Shown here: in pieces, positions 52,501 through 60,202 of the stretch
Position numbering within the stretch: the stretch's first letter is position 1
Layout: each line of letters begins with the position of its first letter
From: Chthonomonadales bacterium
GTDB lineage: Bacteria; Armatimonadota; Chthonomonadetes; Chthonomonadales; CAJBBX01
Assembly (NCBI GenBank): GCA_020849275.1
Contig: JADLGO010000054.1
Coordinates: 37,553-101,552, forward strand
DNA length: 64,000 nucleotides
Reading direction: 5' to 3'
Made by a program: the position numbers and the translations under genes
Notes under the pieces: generated by a model
Databases searched by the model: none
What the model saw: only the letters and a program-made list of their open reading frames with translations
What the model was told of the DNA's origin: nothing

Positions 52501-52825
52501 AGACGGCGACGCCTGGCGACGCTTCACCGTGAGGCCGCGCCCCGGTGGCGGCATCGCATGGGCGCGGGCTTCGTACGACTCGATCCGCGGCCTCATCAGC
52601 GTGGAATGGCGCTTGGAGGACGGGCAGATCGTGCTCGACGTGCGGGTTCCGGCCAACACGACGGCGACGGTCTGGGTCCCCACGCGCGACGCCGGCGCGG
52701 TGCGCGAGGGCGGCCGCCTCGCCGTCGGAGCGCCTGGCGTGGCGCCGGCTGGCGAGGGGGAAGGAGTCGCTCGCTTCCGGGTGACCTCGGGGAGTTACCG
52801 CTTCGTCGCGCCCTGGACGCCATAG
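49511..52825 (+). CDS. Alpha-L-rhamnosidase (GH78)
   Basis: 1104 residues with a signal peptide (LLLLATLGACLLALPGTASA). Domains in order: an N-terminal Ig-like domain (LRCEYLVDPMGVDEPAPRLS), an inserted discoidin/F5-8C-like region near residues 150-300, the Bac_rhamnosid_N part (RRVQYQTYDVTKLLRAGPNA, ILLGDGWYAGRLG), and the (alpha/alpha)6 catalytic barrel with SVPTDCPQRDERLGWMGDIQ, FNDWLNGDTLIAD and WGYTIDNGATTIWERWDGY. A C-terminal beta domain ends the protein. These match GH78, whose conserved acidic residues lie in the RDERLGW and GATTIWERW regions. It hydrolyses terminal alpha-L-rhamnose outside the cytoplasm. GAGGAG precedes the ATG. Confidence 0.95.
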   Translation: MQLTLDLLLLATLGACLLALPGTASARPRVGAIHASRLRCEYLVDPMGVDEPAPRLSWVPDAVDPQARGLRQSAYRVLVAGSPRALRAGRGDLWDSGRVASDATAHVVYAGKPLPPGTPVFWKVRLWDGAGAASAWSPAARWHTGLMRAANWKARWVRGAVPPDAEPRPAHNGFHGEVVGAPDQWQWVQIDLGARRTLDAVRLFPARPFDFVDTPGFLFPLRFRVEAGDRPDMADAAVVVDRTAEDVPSPGLEAPIYRFAPIVRRYVRLAVTRLRQRDPGHFSYSLAEMQVLSEGHNVAAGSEVTASGATETGAWSLGRLVDGDNVSHRASALDALPAAQLRREFALAGGARRAVAFVSALGVYELRINGRPVGDHVLAPEWTDYSRRVQYQTYDVTKLLRAGPNAVGILLGDGWYAGRLGLAEMLGQKRRALYGRVPACILQLEIEREDGGRETWVTDGSWRYTTEGPVRVSDMLDGEYYDARREVPGWDQPGYAAVGWKPVATPRGLKPQLVAQPNEPIRVVERLRPVAVTQPRPGVYIFDMGQNMVGWARLRIRGRAGRPITIRHAEMLNDDGTLYTQNLRGAPSVDTYVPASARPAVFEPHFTYHGFRYVEVSGVASPPAVADVEGCVFCSAAPRVGRFACSNPMLTRLWENIFWTARANLMSVPTDCPQRDERLGWMGDIQTFAQTGVFQMDLAAFFTKWLQDVRDAQTDDGRFPEYCPYPYGNEERAQGVPAWGDAGVLVPWTAWANYGDRRLLERHFAAAARWVDYIHRHNPDLTWSRERGADFNDWLNGDTLIADSWPRQGGTVPPEVLATAFFARSAELVSRMARVLGKTSQARRYGELAAGIRAAFNRAYVSADGAVQGDTQAGYALALAFDLLPEPARPLAARRMAGAVAAYGNHISTGIQTTHRLMLELTRWGRGDLAYALANNRTFPSWGYTIDNGATTIWERWDGYVKGRGFQDPGMNSFNHWALGAVGEWMMRAIAGLEPEEDGDAWRRFTVRPRPGGGIAWARASYDSIRGLISVEWRLEDGQIVLDVRVPANTTATVWVPTRDAGAVREGGRLAVGAPGVAPAGEGEGVARFRVTSGSYRFVAPWTP

Positions 52826-53864
52826 CCCGCCACGGTCGGCGTCTCCCGGTGGTACCTGGCCGCCGCGCGCGGCGAGGGCGTGCTGCGCGAGCGCATCGGC
52901 GCGGGCGCCTCCATCCACGCCGCCGCGTACGGCCAGAGCGTGCGCGTGGGCGAGGCGAGCGTGACGCTCTTCCCCGCCGGCCACATCCTGGGCTCCGCGC
53001 AGGTGCGCGTGGAGCGCGGCAGCGAGACCTGGGTCGTCAGCGGCGACTACAAGGCGGAGCCGGACCCCACCTGCGAGCCCTTCGAGCCCGTGCGCTGCCA
53101 CACGTTCGTCACCGAATCCACCTTCGGCCTGCCCATCTACCGCTGGCCGCCGCAGCGGGAGGTGTTCGCCGACATCGACGCGTGTTGGCGCGCCAACCGG
53201 GAGCGCGGCCGCACGAGCGTCCTCTTCCTACGCGCTCGGGAAGGCGCAGCGCGTGCTGGCCGGCGTGGACGCCGGCATCGGCCCCATCGTGGCGCACGGG
53301 GCGATCCTGCCGCACGTGGCGGCCTACCGGGCGGCGGGCGTGGCGCTGCCGCCCGTGCTGCACGCCGACGACGCGGCGGCGCGGAGCGCCCGCGGCGCCG
53401 GGCTCGTGCTGGTGCCACCCTCCGCCCTGGCGATCCCCTGGCTGAGGCGCTTCGGCGACCTCTCCACCGCCTTCGCCTCCGGCTGGATGCAGATACCGGG
53501 CGTGCGCCGTCGGCGCGCGCTCGACCGCGGGTTCGTGCTCTCCGACCACGCGGACTGGGGCGGCATCCTGGAGGCGGTGCGCGCGACCGGCGCGGAGCGG
53601 GTGGCGGTGACTCACGGGTACGCGTCGCCGCTGGCGCGCTACCTGCGGGAGAGCGGCCTGGACGCGTGGGCGCTGCATGGCCGCCGCTCGGAGGAGGAGG
53701 AGCTGCCCGGCTGCCCGGCTCGACGAACGAAGTCCCCTGCGGGGACTCCCCGGCCGCGGCGTTTCGGCGCACGCGGGGCGACAGCGGGGCGCCGCGCACC
53801 GCGACACCATGCCGGGCGAGGGGCGCGGGCCTCAGCGCGACAGGGGCAGTGTGACCTCCTGTAG
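52826..53864 (+). pseudogene. Ligase-associated DNA exonuclease (beta-CASP metallo-beta-lactamase), truncated and frameshifted
   Basis: Two frames together give most of a roughly 340-residue LigXa-like exonuclease. Frame one, directly after the GH78 stop, has VTLFPAGHILGSAQVRVERG, WVVSGDYKAEPDPTCEPFEP and TFVTESTFGLPIYRWPPQRE. Near 53231 a two-base loss shifts the frame within the TSVLF(G)Y segment, and the second frame continues LGKAQRVLAGVDAGIGPIVA, LVLVPPSALAIPWLRRFG and RRALDRGFVLSDHADWGGIL. The N-terminal 50 or so residues with the HxHxDH metal site are absent. The natural C-terminus is near 53710; read-through goes on to 53864. It is almost certainly inactive. Confidence 0.82.
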
Positions 53865-55652
53865 CTTGGCCGGGGTCGGGACCGTGAACGGGAGGCTTCC
53901 CGTCGCGGGCGGGGGCGGCCAGTGCGTGGCCACACCCTCCACGGTGTAGCTGCCCGGCGAGAGCTGCGTGAACGAGGCCACATAGGTGGTGGCGTCGATC
54001 CGCGTGGCCGCCTGCACGCCGAGAACCGTGGTGCCCTGCTTCAGCGTCACCTGCACCGGCGCGACGCAGCCCGGGGGCAGAGTCACCGTCACCTCCAGCA
54101 CGAGCAGCTTCGTCAGGGTGCAGCGCACGAGGACCGTGCTGGTCTCGGGGCTTGTGAACTGGTAGGCAGGGCCCGCCGTGTAGCCCGGCGGCGTGGCGAC
54201 GCTGCCGCTGACGCTCCAGTGCCAGCCCTTGGGGAGCTGGACCACGGTCGTCCAGGGGGGCGCGCTCCCGGAAGTGAAGTTGAGCTGGTATCCCCCGGGC
54301 GCCGGCGGCGGGGCGGGAGTCGTGTTGGCGGCCCCCTGCGTGACCGCCGCGATCCCGACGCCGGAGTCCGGAGCGATGTCCGGCGCGAGCTGGAAGGTGA
54401 CCGGCGCCAGGATGGGGGCCAGGCCCCGGGGCTCTGCCGTGTGCTGGGAGGCCGTCAGCGCGTAGACGTCGCCGAGGGCGAATACATCGCCCTGCTTGAA
54501 CTTGCTGGCCTGCTGGTTCTGCTGGTCAGCCAGCCAGTCGTTCGCGGCCGAGGTGACCAGGCTGGAGAGCAGCGTGTGGGCGGGCTGGAGGAGGGGCAGT
54601 ATGGCGCCGATCACGATGTTCCACGAACCGCCCTTGCGCACCCGCTCGAAAGGCACGCCCAGGATCGCGGTCGCCAGGCCGGTGAAGTCGATCTGCCAGT
54701 AGCCGTATCCCGTCGAGTAGGGAGGGAACGTGGTGTTGCCGAGCGCCCGGGCGGGGTCGCGCGTGGTGAGCGCGGTAAGCAGGTTGTTCAGGGCGGTCAT
54801 CGCGGCGGGATCGCCCATCTTAATGCTCTGGGGATTCACGGTGTTGAGGATCACGTCCCGCTTGACGTAGTCCATGTACGGTAGCGGCGCGGGCTGGTTC
54901 CGGATGTTGGCCTCGTCGTTGGTGACGTCCGCGCACGCGCAGCCCGTGCTCGTGCCGAGCGGCGTCGCTCCCGTGAGCGTTCCCGCTGCCGAGGTCGGGT
55001 CGCCGATGGTGCCGTGGAAGTCACTGCCGCCCGGAGGGCCCATGGGCACGTAGCGCGAGCAGGCGATCGGGGCCGGACAGTAGGGAACGAAGCCGCTATC
55101 CACCTTGTACCAGGCGACGGTATCGAACTTGCCCAGGTCCACCGCCAGCGTGGCGAGCGTAGCATCACTCGTGCTCAGGAGGGTGGCGACGATCTCGCGC
55201 ACGGCGACGTCGCACGAGAACGAGCTCTGGATCGCCGTATGCGCGCCGTTGGCCGGCAGCTCGGCGAGCAGCGCGCCGGTGGCATGGTCGGTGAGCCGCA
55301 CGCGTCCAAGGCGGCCGAGCGCGTCGGTGATGTGGACGCTGACCGTCAGGTGGTCGTCGACCGGCGTGAACAGGCCCCATCCGCCCTCCTCGGGCAGGTC
55401 GAGCGTCAGGAAGGCGCGCTCGGTCATGCTGGCGAAGTCGATCGCCTCGCCGGCGCCGTATTCGGCGGCCCACGAGCGGAGGGTCAGCGCGCACTCCTCA
55501 CCCAGACTCTCGCTTCGGAAGGTGCCGGCAGCGGATACGTACGCCGCCAGGCTGGGGTCGGTGGGCAGGGGCACCGGGGCTTGCGCCCGGGCGCCGGTCA
55601 CCGTACAGCCGAGTACGAGCAGCACGCCCGCACACAGACTCAAGGCCTTCAT
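53832..55652 (-). CDS. Large secreted protein of unknown function
   Basis: 606 residues; no family recognised. MKALSLCAGVLLVLGCTVTG is a signal peptide with a possible lipidation Cys (VLGC). Blocks include EECALTLRSWAAEYGAGEAI, FHGTIGDPTSAAGTLTGATP, a Cys pair in TGCACADVTNDEANIRNQPA, and YGYWQIDFTGLATAILGVPF. The last 150 residues form two beta-sandwich-like repeats (APPWTTVVQLPKGWHWSVSG; PVQVTLKQGTTVLGVQAATR). The ATG has GGGAGG 8 nt upstream. It stands alone, with 179 bp of apparently non-coding DNA between it and the exonuclease remnant overlap. Confidence 0.78.
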   Translation of the reverse strand: MKALSLCAGVLLVLGCTVTGARAQAPVPLPTDPSLAAYVSAAGTFRSESLGEECALTLRSWAAEYGAGEAIDFASMTERAFLTLDLPEEGGWGLFTPVDDHLTVSVHITDALGRLGRVRLTDHATGALLAELPANGAHTAIQSSFSCDVAVREIVATLLSTSDATLATLAVDLGKFDTVAWYKVDSGFVPYCPAPIACSRYVPMGPPGGSDFHGTIGDPTSAAGTLTGATPLGTSTGCACADVTNDEANIRNQPAPLPYMDYVKRDVILNTVNPQSIKMGDPAAMTALNNLLTALTTRDPARALGNTTFPPYSTGYGYWQIDFTGLATAILGVPFERVRKGGSWNIVIGAILPLLQPAHTLLSSLVTSAANDWLADQQNQQASKFKQGDVFALGDVYALTASQHTAEPRGLAPILAPVTFQLAPDIAPDSGVGIAAVTQGAANTTPAPPPAPGGYQLNFTSGSAPPWTTVVQLPKGWHWSVSGSVATPPGYTAGPAYQFTSPETSTVLVRCTLTKLLVLEVTVTLPPGCVAPVQVTLKQGTTVLGVQAATRIDATTYVASFTQLSPGSYTVEGVATHWPPPPATGSLPFTVPTPAKLQEVTLPLSR

Positions 55653-56273
55653 GTCGCTGCCCTCCCGAGGCACATTCGACGGCCGATGGTGCTGCGAATA
55701 CGGGGGCTCGCGCCCGACGGGCCCGTGCGTGGTTGGCGACCCGTGCCGAGGCGGCACCGGCACGCCCAGCGAGGTACGACGCTCATATCGACGTCCTCCT
55801 TTGGGGTCAGGCCGTGCCCGCCGCACCGGCTTGGCGATCCCGAAGCTGCCCGGTTGCCGAAGGGTCAGCGGACCGGCCTCTGCTGCCAGTGTATCGCCCG
55901 ATCATTGCTGCGTTATTACAACGGCGGCCGCGCTCCGCCACACGACCGGCACGCGGCTCGAGTCGCCGCCCGGCACCGCGCGACCCGGCTAACGGTACCC
56001 ATCCGCACGCTCGTCCGCTCATCCATCACCGGCACGCCCAACTTGGTGATGTCCGGGAGCGCCTGATCCGCCGCGAGCCCGCCGGGCTCGGGCGCCTGCT
56101 CGTCGGCTCGCCGCACCTGCGTGAACGCCGCTGCCACGCAGGTGCGGCAGGAGCGCGAGCATCTGCGCGTCCGTCGTGTCGGCCCTCATGCGACTACCGC
56201 CAGTACGAGCGGAGCGGCGGTACGCGTCAGGCGGCGGGCACCCGGTAGGAACCCGCGGTACCGCCGCGGGTTC
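55653..56273. other. Gene-free region with two strong inverted repeats
   Basis: 620 bp with no convincing gene on either strand. It contains a perfect 13-bp stem with an 11-nt loop (56111-56123 with 56135-56147, CCGCACCTGCGTG) and, at its right edge, a perfect 18-bp stem with a 5-nt loop (56241-56258 with 56264-56281). The latter overlaps the stop codon of the Spy-like gene. The 55653 side is the leader of the secreted-protein gene. Confidence 0.5.
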
Positions 56274-56281
56274 CTACCGGG
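56241..56281 (-). terminator. Perfect 18-bp hairpin at the end of the Spy-like gene
   Basis: CCCGGTAGGAACCCGCGG and its exact complement flank TACCG. The right arm covers the stop codon at 56274-56276. No T-tract follows, so it may act as a 3' RNA-stabilising hairpin or be a repetitive palindromic element. Confidence 0.5.
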
Positions 56282-57038
56282 CGCATCGCATCCTCCTGTC
56301 ATGCACGGCTGCTAACCCGATAGACGACGGCAGAGCACGTTCGGTTGCGGCGGGCGCGTTGCAACGCCGGCCTCGACGCGTCGGTCGCCGCTCGGAGGAG
56401 GAAGAGCTGTCCGGCGGGGAGGGGACGGAGGCTGGCGCGTGGCCGTGGCGGCCCGACCCCCGCGCGATCCGTCGCGGCGCTACAGCGCGCGGCCGCGGCC
56501 TGCGCGCGGCGCGGGGCGCGGGGCGCGCGCCCCGGCGGGCGCCCGGTCGCTGCTGAAGCCGGCTGCGCAGCTTCTCGAGCCGCTGCTTCTGCTCGGGCGT
56601 CAGCACGCTGCGGAAGCGCTCCAGGCTCTCCTTGCGCAGCGCCCGCAACCGCTCCCGCTTCTCCTGGCCCGGTCTGAGCTTCTCGCCGCCCGCGATCGCC
56701 CGGCGCTTCTCGCGCTGCTCCTTGAGGATGGCGCGCAGGCGCGTCTTCTGTTCGTCGCTGAGCTTCAAGAAGGCGGCAAGGCGGCGCAGGCGGATGGCCG
56801 CGCGGAGCGCCGCGGTGGCCGCCGCGCGTCCGGGTGCCATCGACCGCGCGCCCGCGAAGCCGCGGGCCATCGCGTCGCGTCCCATCCAGGCGTTGGCGCG
56901 CGGGGCGAAGCGGCCGCGCATGCGGAAGGCGCCGAGCCCGAAGCCGCGGCCGGGGGGCGGTCCGGCCCACGGCTGGGCCGTGGCGGCCAGGGGCGCGAAC
57001 GCCAGGACGGCGGTCGCCATGAGGGTGCATGCTTTCAT
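56274..57038 (-). CDS. Spy/CpxP-like periplasmic protein with LTxxQ motifs
   Basis: 254 residues. A signal peptide (ACTLMATAVLAFAPLAATAQ) leads to a Gly/Arg/Met-rich segment and then two LTxxQ-type motifs in a helical arginine-rich region: LKLSDEQKTRLRAILKEQRE and RSVLTPEQKQRLEKLRSRLQ. The C-terminal 70 residues are a basic, low-complexity tail that runs into the hairpin and may be longer than the ancestral protein. The ATG has AGAGG 9 nt upstream. By family knowledge it is a periplasmic chaperone or metal/stress sensor. It is divergent from the TetR operon. Confidence 0.72.
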   Translation of the reverse strand: MKACTLMATAVLAFAPLAATAQPWAGPPPGRGFGLGAFRMRGRFAPRANAWMGRDAMARGFAGARSMAPGRAAATAALRAAIRLRRLAAFLKLSDEQKTRLRAILKEQREKRRAIAGGEKLRPGQEKRERLRALRKESLERFRSVLTPEQKQRLEKLRSRLQQRPGARRGARPAPRAARRPRPRAVAPRRIARGSGRHGHAPASVPSPPDSSSSSERRPTRRGRRCNAPAATERALPSSIGLAAVHDRRMRCAR

Positions 57039-57110
57039 ATCTCTAACCTCTTCGGCGCGATGTCCGACGCGCTTACTGACGCGTCCGCGGCGGCGAAGTT
57101 TACGCGGGGC

Positions 57111-57154
57111 TTGACAGGCGGGCGGCGCGCGGGCATAATTGATTGACCAATCAA
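57111..57154 (+). promoter_or_regulatory. Sigma-70 promoter and TetR-type operator of the efflux operon
   Basis: TTGACA (57111-57116) and CATAAT (57134-57139) are 17 nt apart. The -10 end overlaps the dyad TTGATTG-AC-CAATCAA (57139-57154), typical of TetR-family operators and placed to block transcription start. The gene starts 20 bp further on, so autorepression is the obvious model. Confidence 0.85.
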
Positions 57155-57173
57155 TCAACTACGGCGGTGCGCG

Positions 57174-57809
57174 ATGGAGCGGCGCGACAGCGCGGAGTTC
57201 GAGGAGAAGCGGCGGCGGATCCTGGCCGGCGCCCTGCGGGTGTTCGCGGAGAAGGGCTATCAGCGGGCCACCAACCGCGAGATCGCCCGGGCGGCCGGCA
57301 TCGGCTCGCCGGGGCTCATCTACCACTATTTCGAGAGCAAGGGCGACCTGTTCCGGCAGGTCTTCCTGGATCGGCTCCCGTTCCTCAAGATCGTGGGGGA
57401 GGGGAGGGTGGGGCTGGACGGGCCGCCGGAGGAGGTGCTTCCGGCGGTGGCGCGCGCGGTGGCGGCGGGCATGCTGGAGGACGAGGAGGCGCGCACCTTC
57501 TGGAAGCTGGTGCTGGCGGAGGCGATGCGCAACCCGGAGGCGGCGGCCATCGTGAACGAGGTGGGGCCGGGACGGATGATGGACGTGATGACGGGTTACA
57601 TGGCCCGGCAGATGGAGCGGGGCGCGCTGCGGCGCATGGACCCGGCGGCGGCCGTCCGCTGCTTCGCGGGCGGCCTGGTGCTCTACTTCGTGCAGCGCGA
57701 GGTGCTCGGCCAGGAGGCGGCCCTGCGCGCCACGCCCGAGGAGATGGTGGCGGCGGTGGTGAGCGTGTTCCTCGATGGCATGCGCCCGCCGGCGCCCGAA
57801 GGGGAGTAG
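57174..57809 (+). CDS. TetR/AcrR family transcriptional regulator
   Basis: 211 residues. The N-terminal HTH is textbook: RRRILAGALRVFAEKGYQRA, TNREIARAAGIGSPGLIYHY and FESKGDLFRQVF. The C-terminal ligand-binding domain (residues about 70-200) is all-helical. It is followed after 3 bp by the HlyD gene, so it is the first gene of its own operon and probably represses it through the operator just upstream, until an effluxed compound binds. Confidence 0.93.
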   Translation: MERRDSAEFEEKRRRILAGALRVFAEKGYQRATNREIARAAGIGSPGLIYHYFESKGDLFRQVFLDRLPFLKIVGEGRVGLDGPPEEVLPAVARAVAAGMLEDEEARTFWKLVLAEAMRNPEAAAIVNEVGPGRMMDVMTGYMARQMERGALRRMDPAAAVRCFAGGLVLYFVQREVLGQEAALRATPEEMVAAVVSVFLDGMRPPAPEGE

Positions 57810-57812
57810 CCG

Positions 57813-59276
57813 ATGCACCTCAAACCCGGGGTACTCGTCGCGCTGGTCGTTCTGACGGCGCTGGGCGTCGGCGGCTGGTGGATGGAGGCCCGGCGCGCGC
57901 GGGAGCGCAGCGCGCTCTCCGGCTTCTTCGAGAGCCAGCCCACGAACATGGCTTCGCGCATCGGCGGCCGCGTCGCGCGCATCCTCGTGGCGGAGGGAGA
58001 CCGCGTGCGGCCTGGCCAGGCGCTGATCGAGCTCGAGGTCGACGCCAATCGGGCGGACATGCGCGCGGCGCAGGCGGCGGCGTGGCAGGCCGCCGAGCGA
58101 CTGCGCGAGGCCCGCAACGGCCCGCGCGACGAGGACATTCAACGGCAGAGGGCGATGGTGGCCGAGGCGGAAGCGGCCCTGCGCAAGCTGCGCGCCGGCC
58201 CTCTGCCGGAGGAGATTCGCGAGGCGGAGGCCCGGCTGGATCGCGTGGAGGCGGCCTATGCCCGGGCGCGCGCCGGGGCCCGGCCGCAGGAGATCGAGGG
58301 AGCGCGCGCGGCGGCGCGGCAGGCGGCGGCGCGTCTGGCCGCCGCCGAGCGCGGGCCGACCGTTGAGGAGCGAGCGCAGCTTCAGGCCAGGCTGGACGCC
58401 TCGAACGCCCGTGAGCGACTGGCCGCGCAGGACGCGGAGCGCGTCCGTTCGCTCCATGCGCAGGGAGCCGTGAGCCGCCAGGCGCTCGACCGGGCGACGG
58501 CAGACCTCGAGACCGCGCGGGCCGCGCGCCGGGCCGACGAGGAGGCGCTGAGGCGCGCCCGGCTCGGCACGCCGCCGGAGGAGCTGGAGCAGTCCCGGCA
58601 GGCCGCCCGGCAGGCTCAGGCCGCGCTGGCCCTAGTGGAGGCCGGAACCCGCCGCGAGGACATCGCCGCGGCGGCGGCCGACGCGCGCTCAGCCCGCGAG
58701 GCGCTGCGGCTGGTGCGGCGGGGCGCCCGCGCGGAGGACGTACAGGCGGCCGCGGCGCGCGTTGCACAGGCCCGCGCCGCGCTTCGGGAACTAGAAGAGG
58801 GCACCCGGCGAGAGCAGATCCAGCAGGCTCGGGCCGGCGAGGCGGCGGCCCGCGACTTGGCGCGCGCCGCCGCGCTGCGCACGAGCGAGGGCCGCGTGAT
58901 CTCCACCATCGTCGGCCGAGTGGAGCGCGTGCTCGTGGCGGAGGGCGACCTGGTGGGCCCGGGCGCCGCGCTGGTGCGCGTGGCCGACACGAACGATATC
59001 TGGCTGCGCGCCTTCCTGCCGGAGGCCGACCTGGCCCGCGTGCGGGTGGGGGACGCGGCCGAGCTGCGGGTGGACGGCGTGCCCGACGCGGTGGCCGCCC
59101 GCGTGGAGGCCATCGCGACGCAGGGAGAGTTCACCCCGGCCAACCTGCAGACGCCCGGCGAGCGCGGCAAGCAGGTGTTCGCCGTGCGGCTGCGGCTCGT
59201 GCGCGAGGACCCGCGAGTGAAGGCGGGGATGTACGCCACGGTGAGGAGCATGGGCGGGTGGAAGGCAACGCAATAG
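57813..59276 (+). CDS. HlyD-family membrane fusion protein
   Basis: 487 residues. One N-terminal helix (GVLVALVVLTALGVGGWWME) is followed by the biotinyl-lipoyl-like half-motif SRIGGRVARILVAEGDRVRP. A very long coiled coil (residues about 75-350, rich in AAARQAAARLAAAE-like heptads) precedes the second lipoyl half TIVGRVERVLVAEGDLVGPG and the beta-barrel (EADLARVRVGDAAELRVDGV). It bridges the inner-membrane ABC pump to an outer-membrane channel. The coil is longer than in typical HlyD proteins of this kind. It overlaps the ATPase gene by 19 bp. Confidence 0.9.
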   Translation: MHLKPGVLVALVVLTALGVGGWWMEARRARERSALSGFFESQPTNMASRIGGRVARILVAEGDRVRPGQALIELEVDANRADMRAAQAAAWQAAERLREARNGPRDEDIQRQRAMVAEAEAALRKLRAGPLPEEIREAEARLDRVEAAYARARAGARPQEIEGARAAARQAAARLAAAERGPTVEERAQLQARLDASNARERLAAQDAERVRSLHAQGAVSRQALDRATADLETARAARRADEEALRRARLGTPPEELEQSRQAARQAQAALALVEAGTRREDIAAAAADARSAREALRLVRRGARAEDVQAAAARVAQARAALRELEEGTRREQIQQARAGEAAARDLARAAALRTSEGRVISTIVGRVERVLVAEGDLVGPGAALVRVADTNDIWLRAFLPEADLARVRVGDAAELRVDGVPDAVAARVEAIATQGEFTPANLQTPGERGKQVFAVRLRLVREDPRVKAGMYATVRSMGGWKATQ

Positions 59277-60202
59277 AGTTGCGCGGGCTGACCCGCCGCT
59301 TCGGCGACTTCACCGCCGTGGATGCCCTCACCTTTGACGTGGCCCGGGGGCAGATATTTGGCTTTCTCGGGCCCAACGGCAGCGGCAAGAGCACCTGCAT
59401 CCGGATGCTCTGCGGCCTGCTGGACCCGACGGAGGGCACCGCCCGCGTCAACGGCCACGACATCGTGCGCGAGGCGGAGCAGGTCAAGCGCTCCATCGGT
59501 TACATGAACCAGAGCTTCAGCCTCTACCGGGACCTGACGGTGCTGGAGAACCTGCGGTTCTTCGGGGGCGCCTACGGCCTCACGGGCGCCCGGCTGCGCC
59601 AGCGCATGGACGTGGTGGTGGACCTGGTGGGCATCGGCCGCTACGCCGACCGCCGCGGCGGGCAGCTCTCCGGCGGCTGGAAGCAGCGCCTGGCGCTTGC
59701 CGCCGCCCTCATCCACGAGCCGGACCTCATCTTTCTTGACGAGCCCACCGCCGGCATCGACCCGGTGGCCCGCCGCGACCTGTGGGACCTGCTCTTCACG
59801 CTGGCAGCGGCCGGCAAGACCCTCTTCGTCACCACGCACTACATGGACGAGGCCGAGCGCTGCAACGACATCGCCTACATCTACCTGGCGCGCCTGATGG
59901 TCAAGGGAACGCCGGCCGAGCTGAAGGCGCTGCCGGAGGTCCGGCCCGAGCACACGCGTCGCGTCGCCGTGGCCTCCGAGAGCCCCTCCGTGGCGCTGGC
60001 CGCGCTCAAGGGGCAGCCCTGGGCGCTCGACGCCACGCTCGTGGAGGCCGAGATCCACGTGCTGATGCGGGAGGAGGTGACCGACGCGGAGGTGGTGCGG
60101 GCGCTCGCCGAGCACGGTCTGCACGCCGGCAGCCCGCGGCCCATCGAGCCCTCGCTCGAGGACGTGTTCGTGTCGCTGACCCGGAGGCTCGCGCGCCAAT
60201 GA
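59258..60202 (+). CDS. ABC transporter ATP-binding protein (drug/antibiotic efflux type)
   Basis: 314 residues from a GTG. Walker A GPNGSGKST, Q-loop GYMNQSFSLYRDLT, signature LSGGWKQRLALAAALI, Walker B LIFLDEPTAG and the H-loop TTHYMDEAERC are all present. The C-terminal 90 residues carry the regulatory extension seen in CcmA/DrrA-type ATPases. It overlaps both neighbours, so the operon is tightly coupled. Confidence 0.93.
   Translation: MEGNAIELRGLTRRFGDFTAVDALTFDVARGQIFGFLGPNGSGKSTCIRMLCGLLDPTEGTARVNGHDIVREAEQVKRSIGYMNQSFSLYRDLTVLENLRFFGGAYGLTGARLRQRMDVVVDLVGIGRYADRRGGQLSGGWKQRLALAAALIHEPDLIFLDEPTAGIDPVARRDLWDLLFTLAAAGKTLFVTTHYMDEAERCNDIAYIYLARLMVKGTPAELKALPEVRPEHTRRVAVASESPSVALAALKGQPWALDATLVEAEIHVLMREEVTDAEVVRALAEHGLHAGSPRPIEPSLEDVFVSLTRRLARQ

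Noticed and set aside
50606..53101. An 831-codon open frame on the minus strand antisense to the rhamnosidase gene
   Set aside because: It is the complement of a clear GH78 gene, has the Ala/Arg/His-rich composition of high-GC shadow frames and shows no domain.
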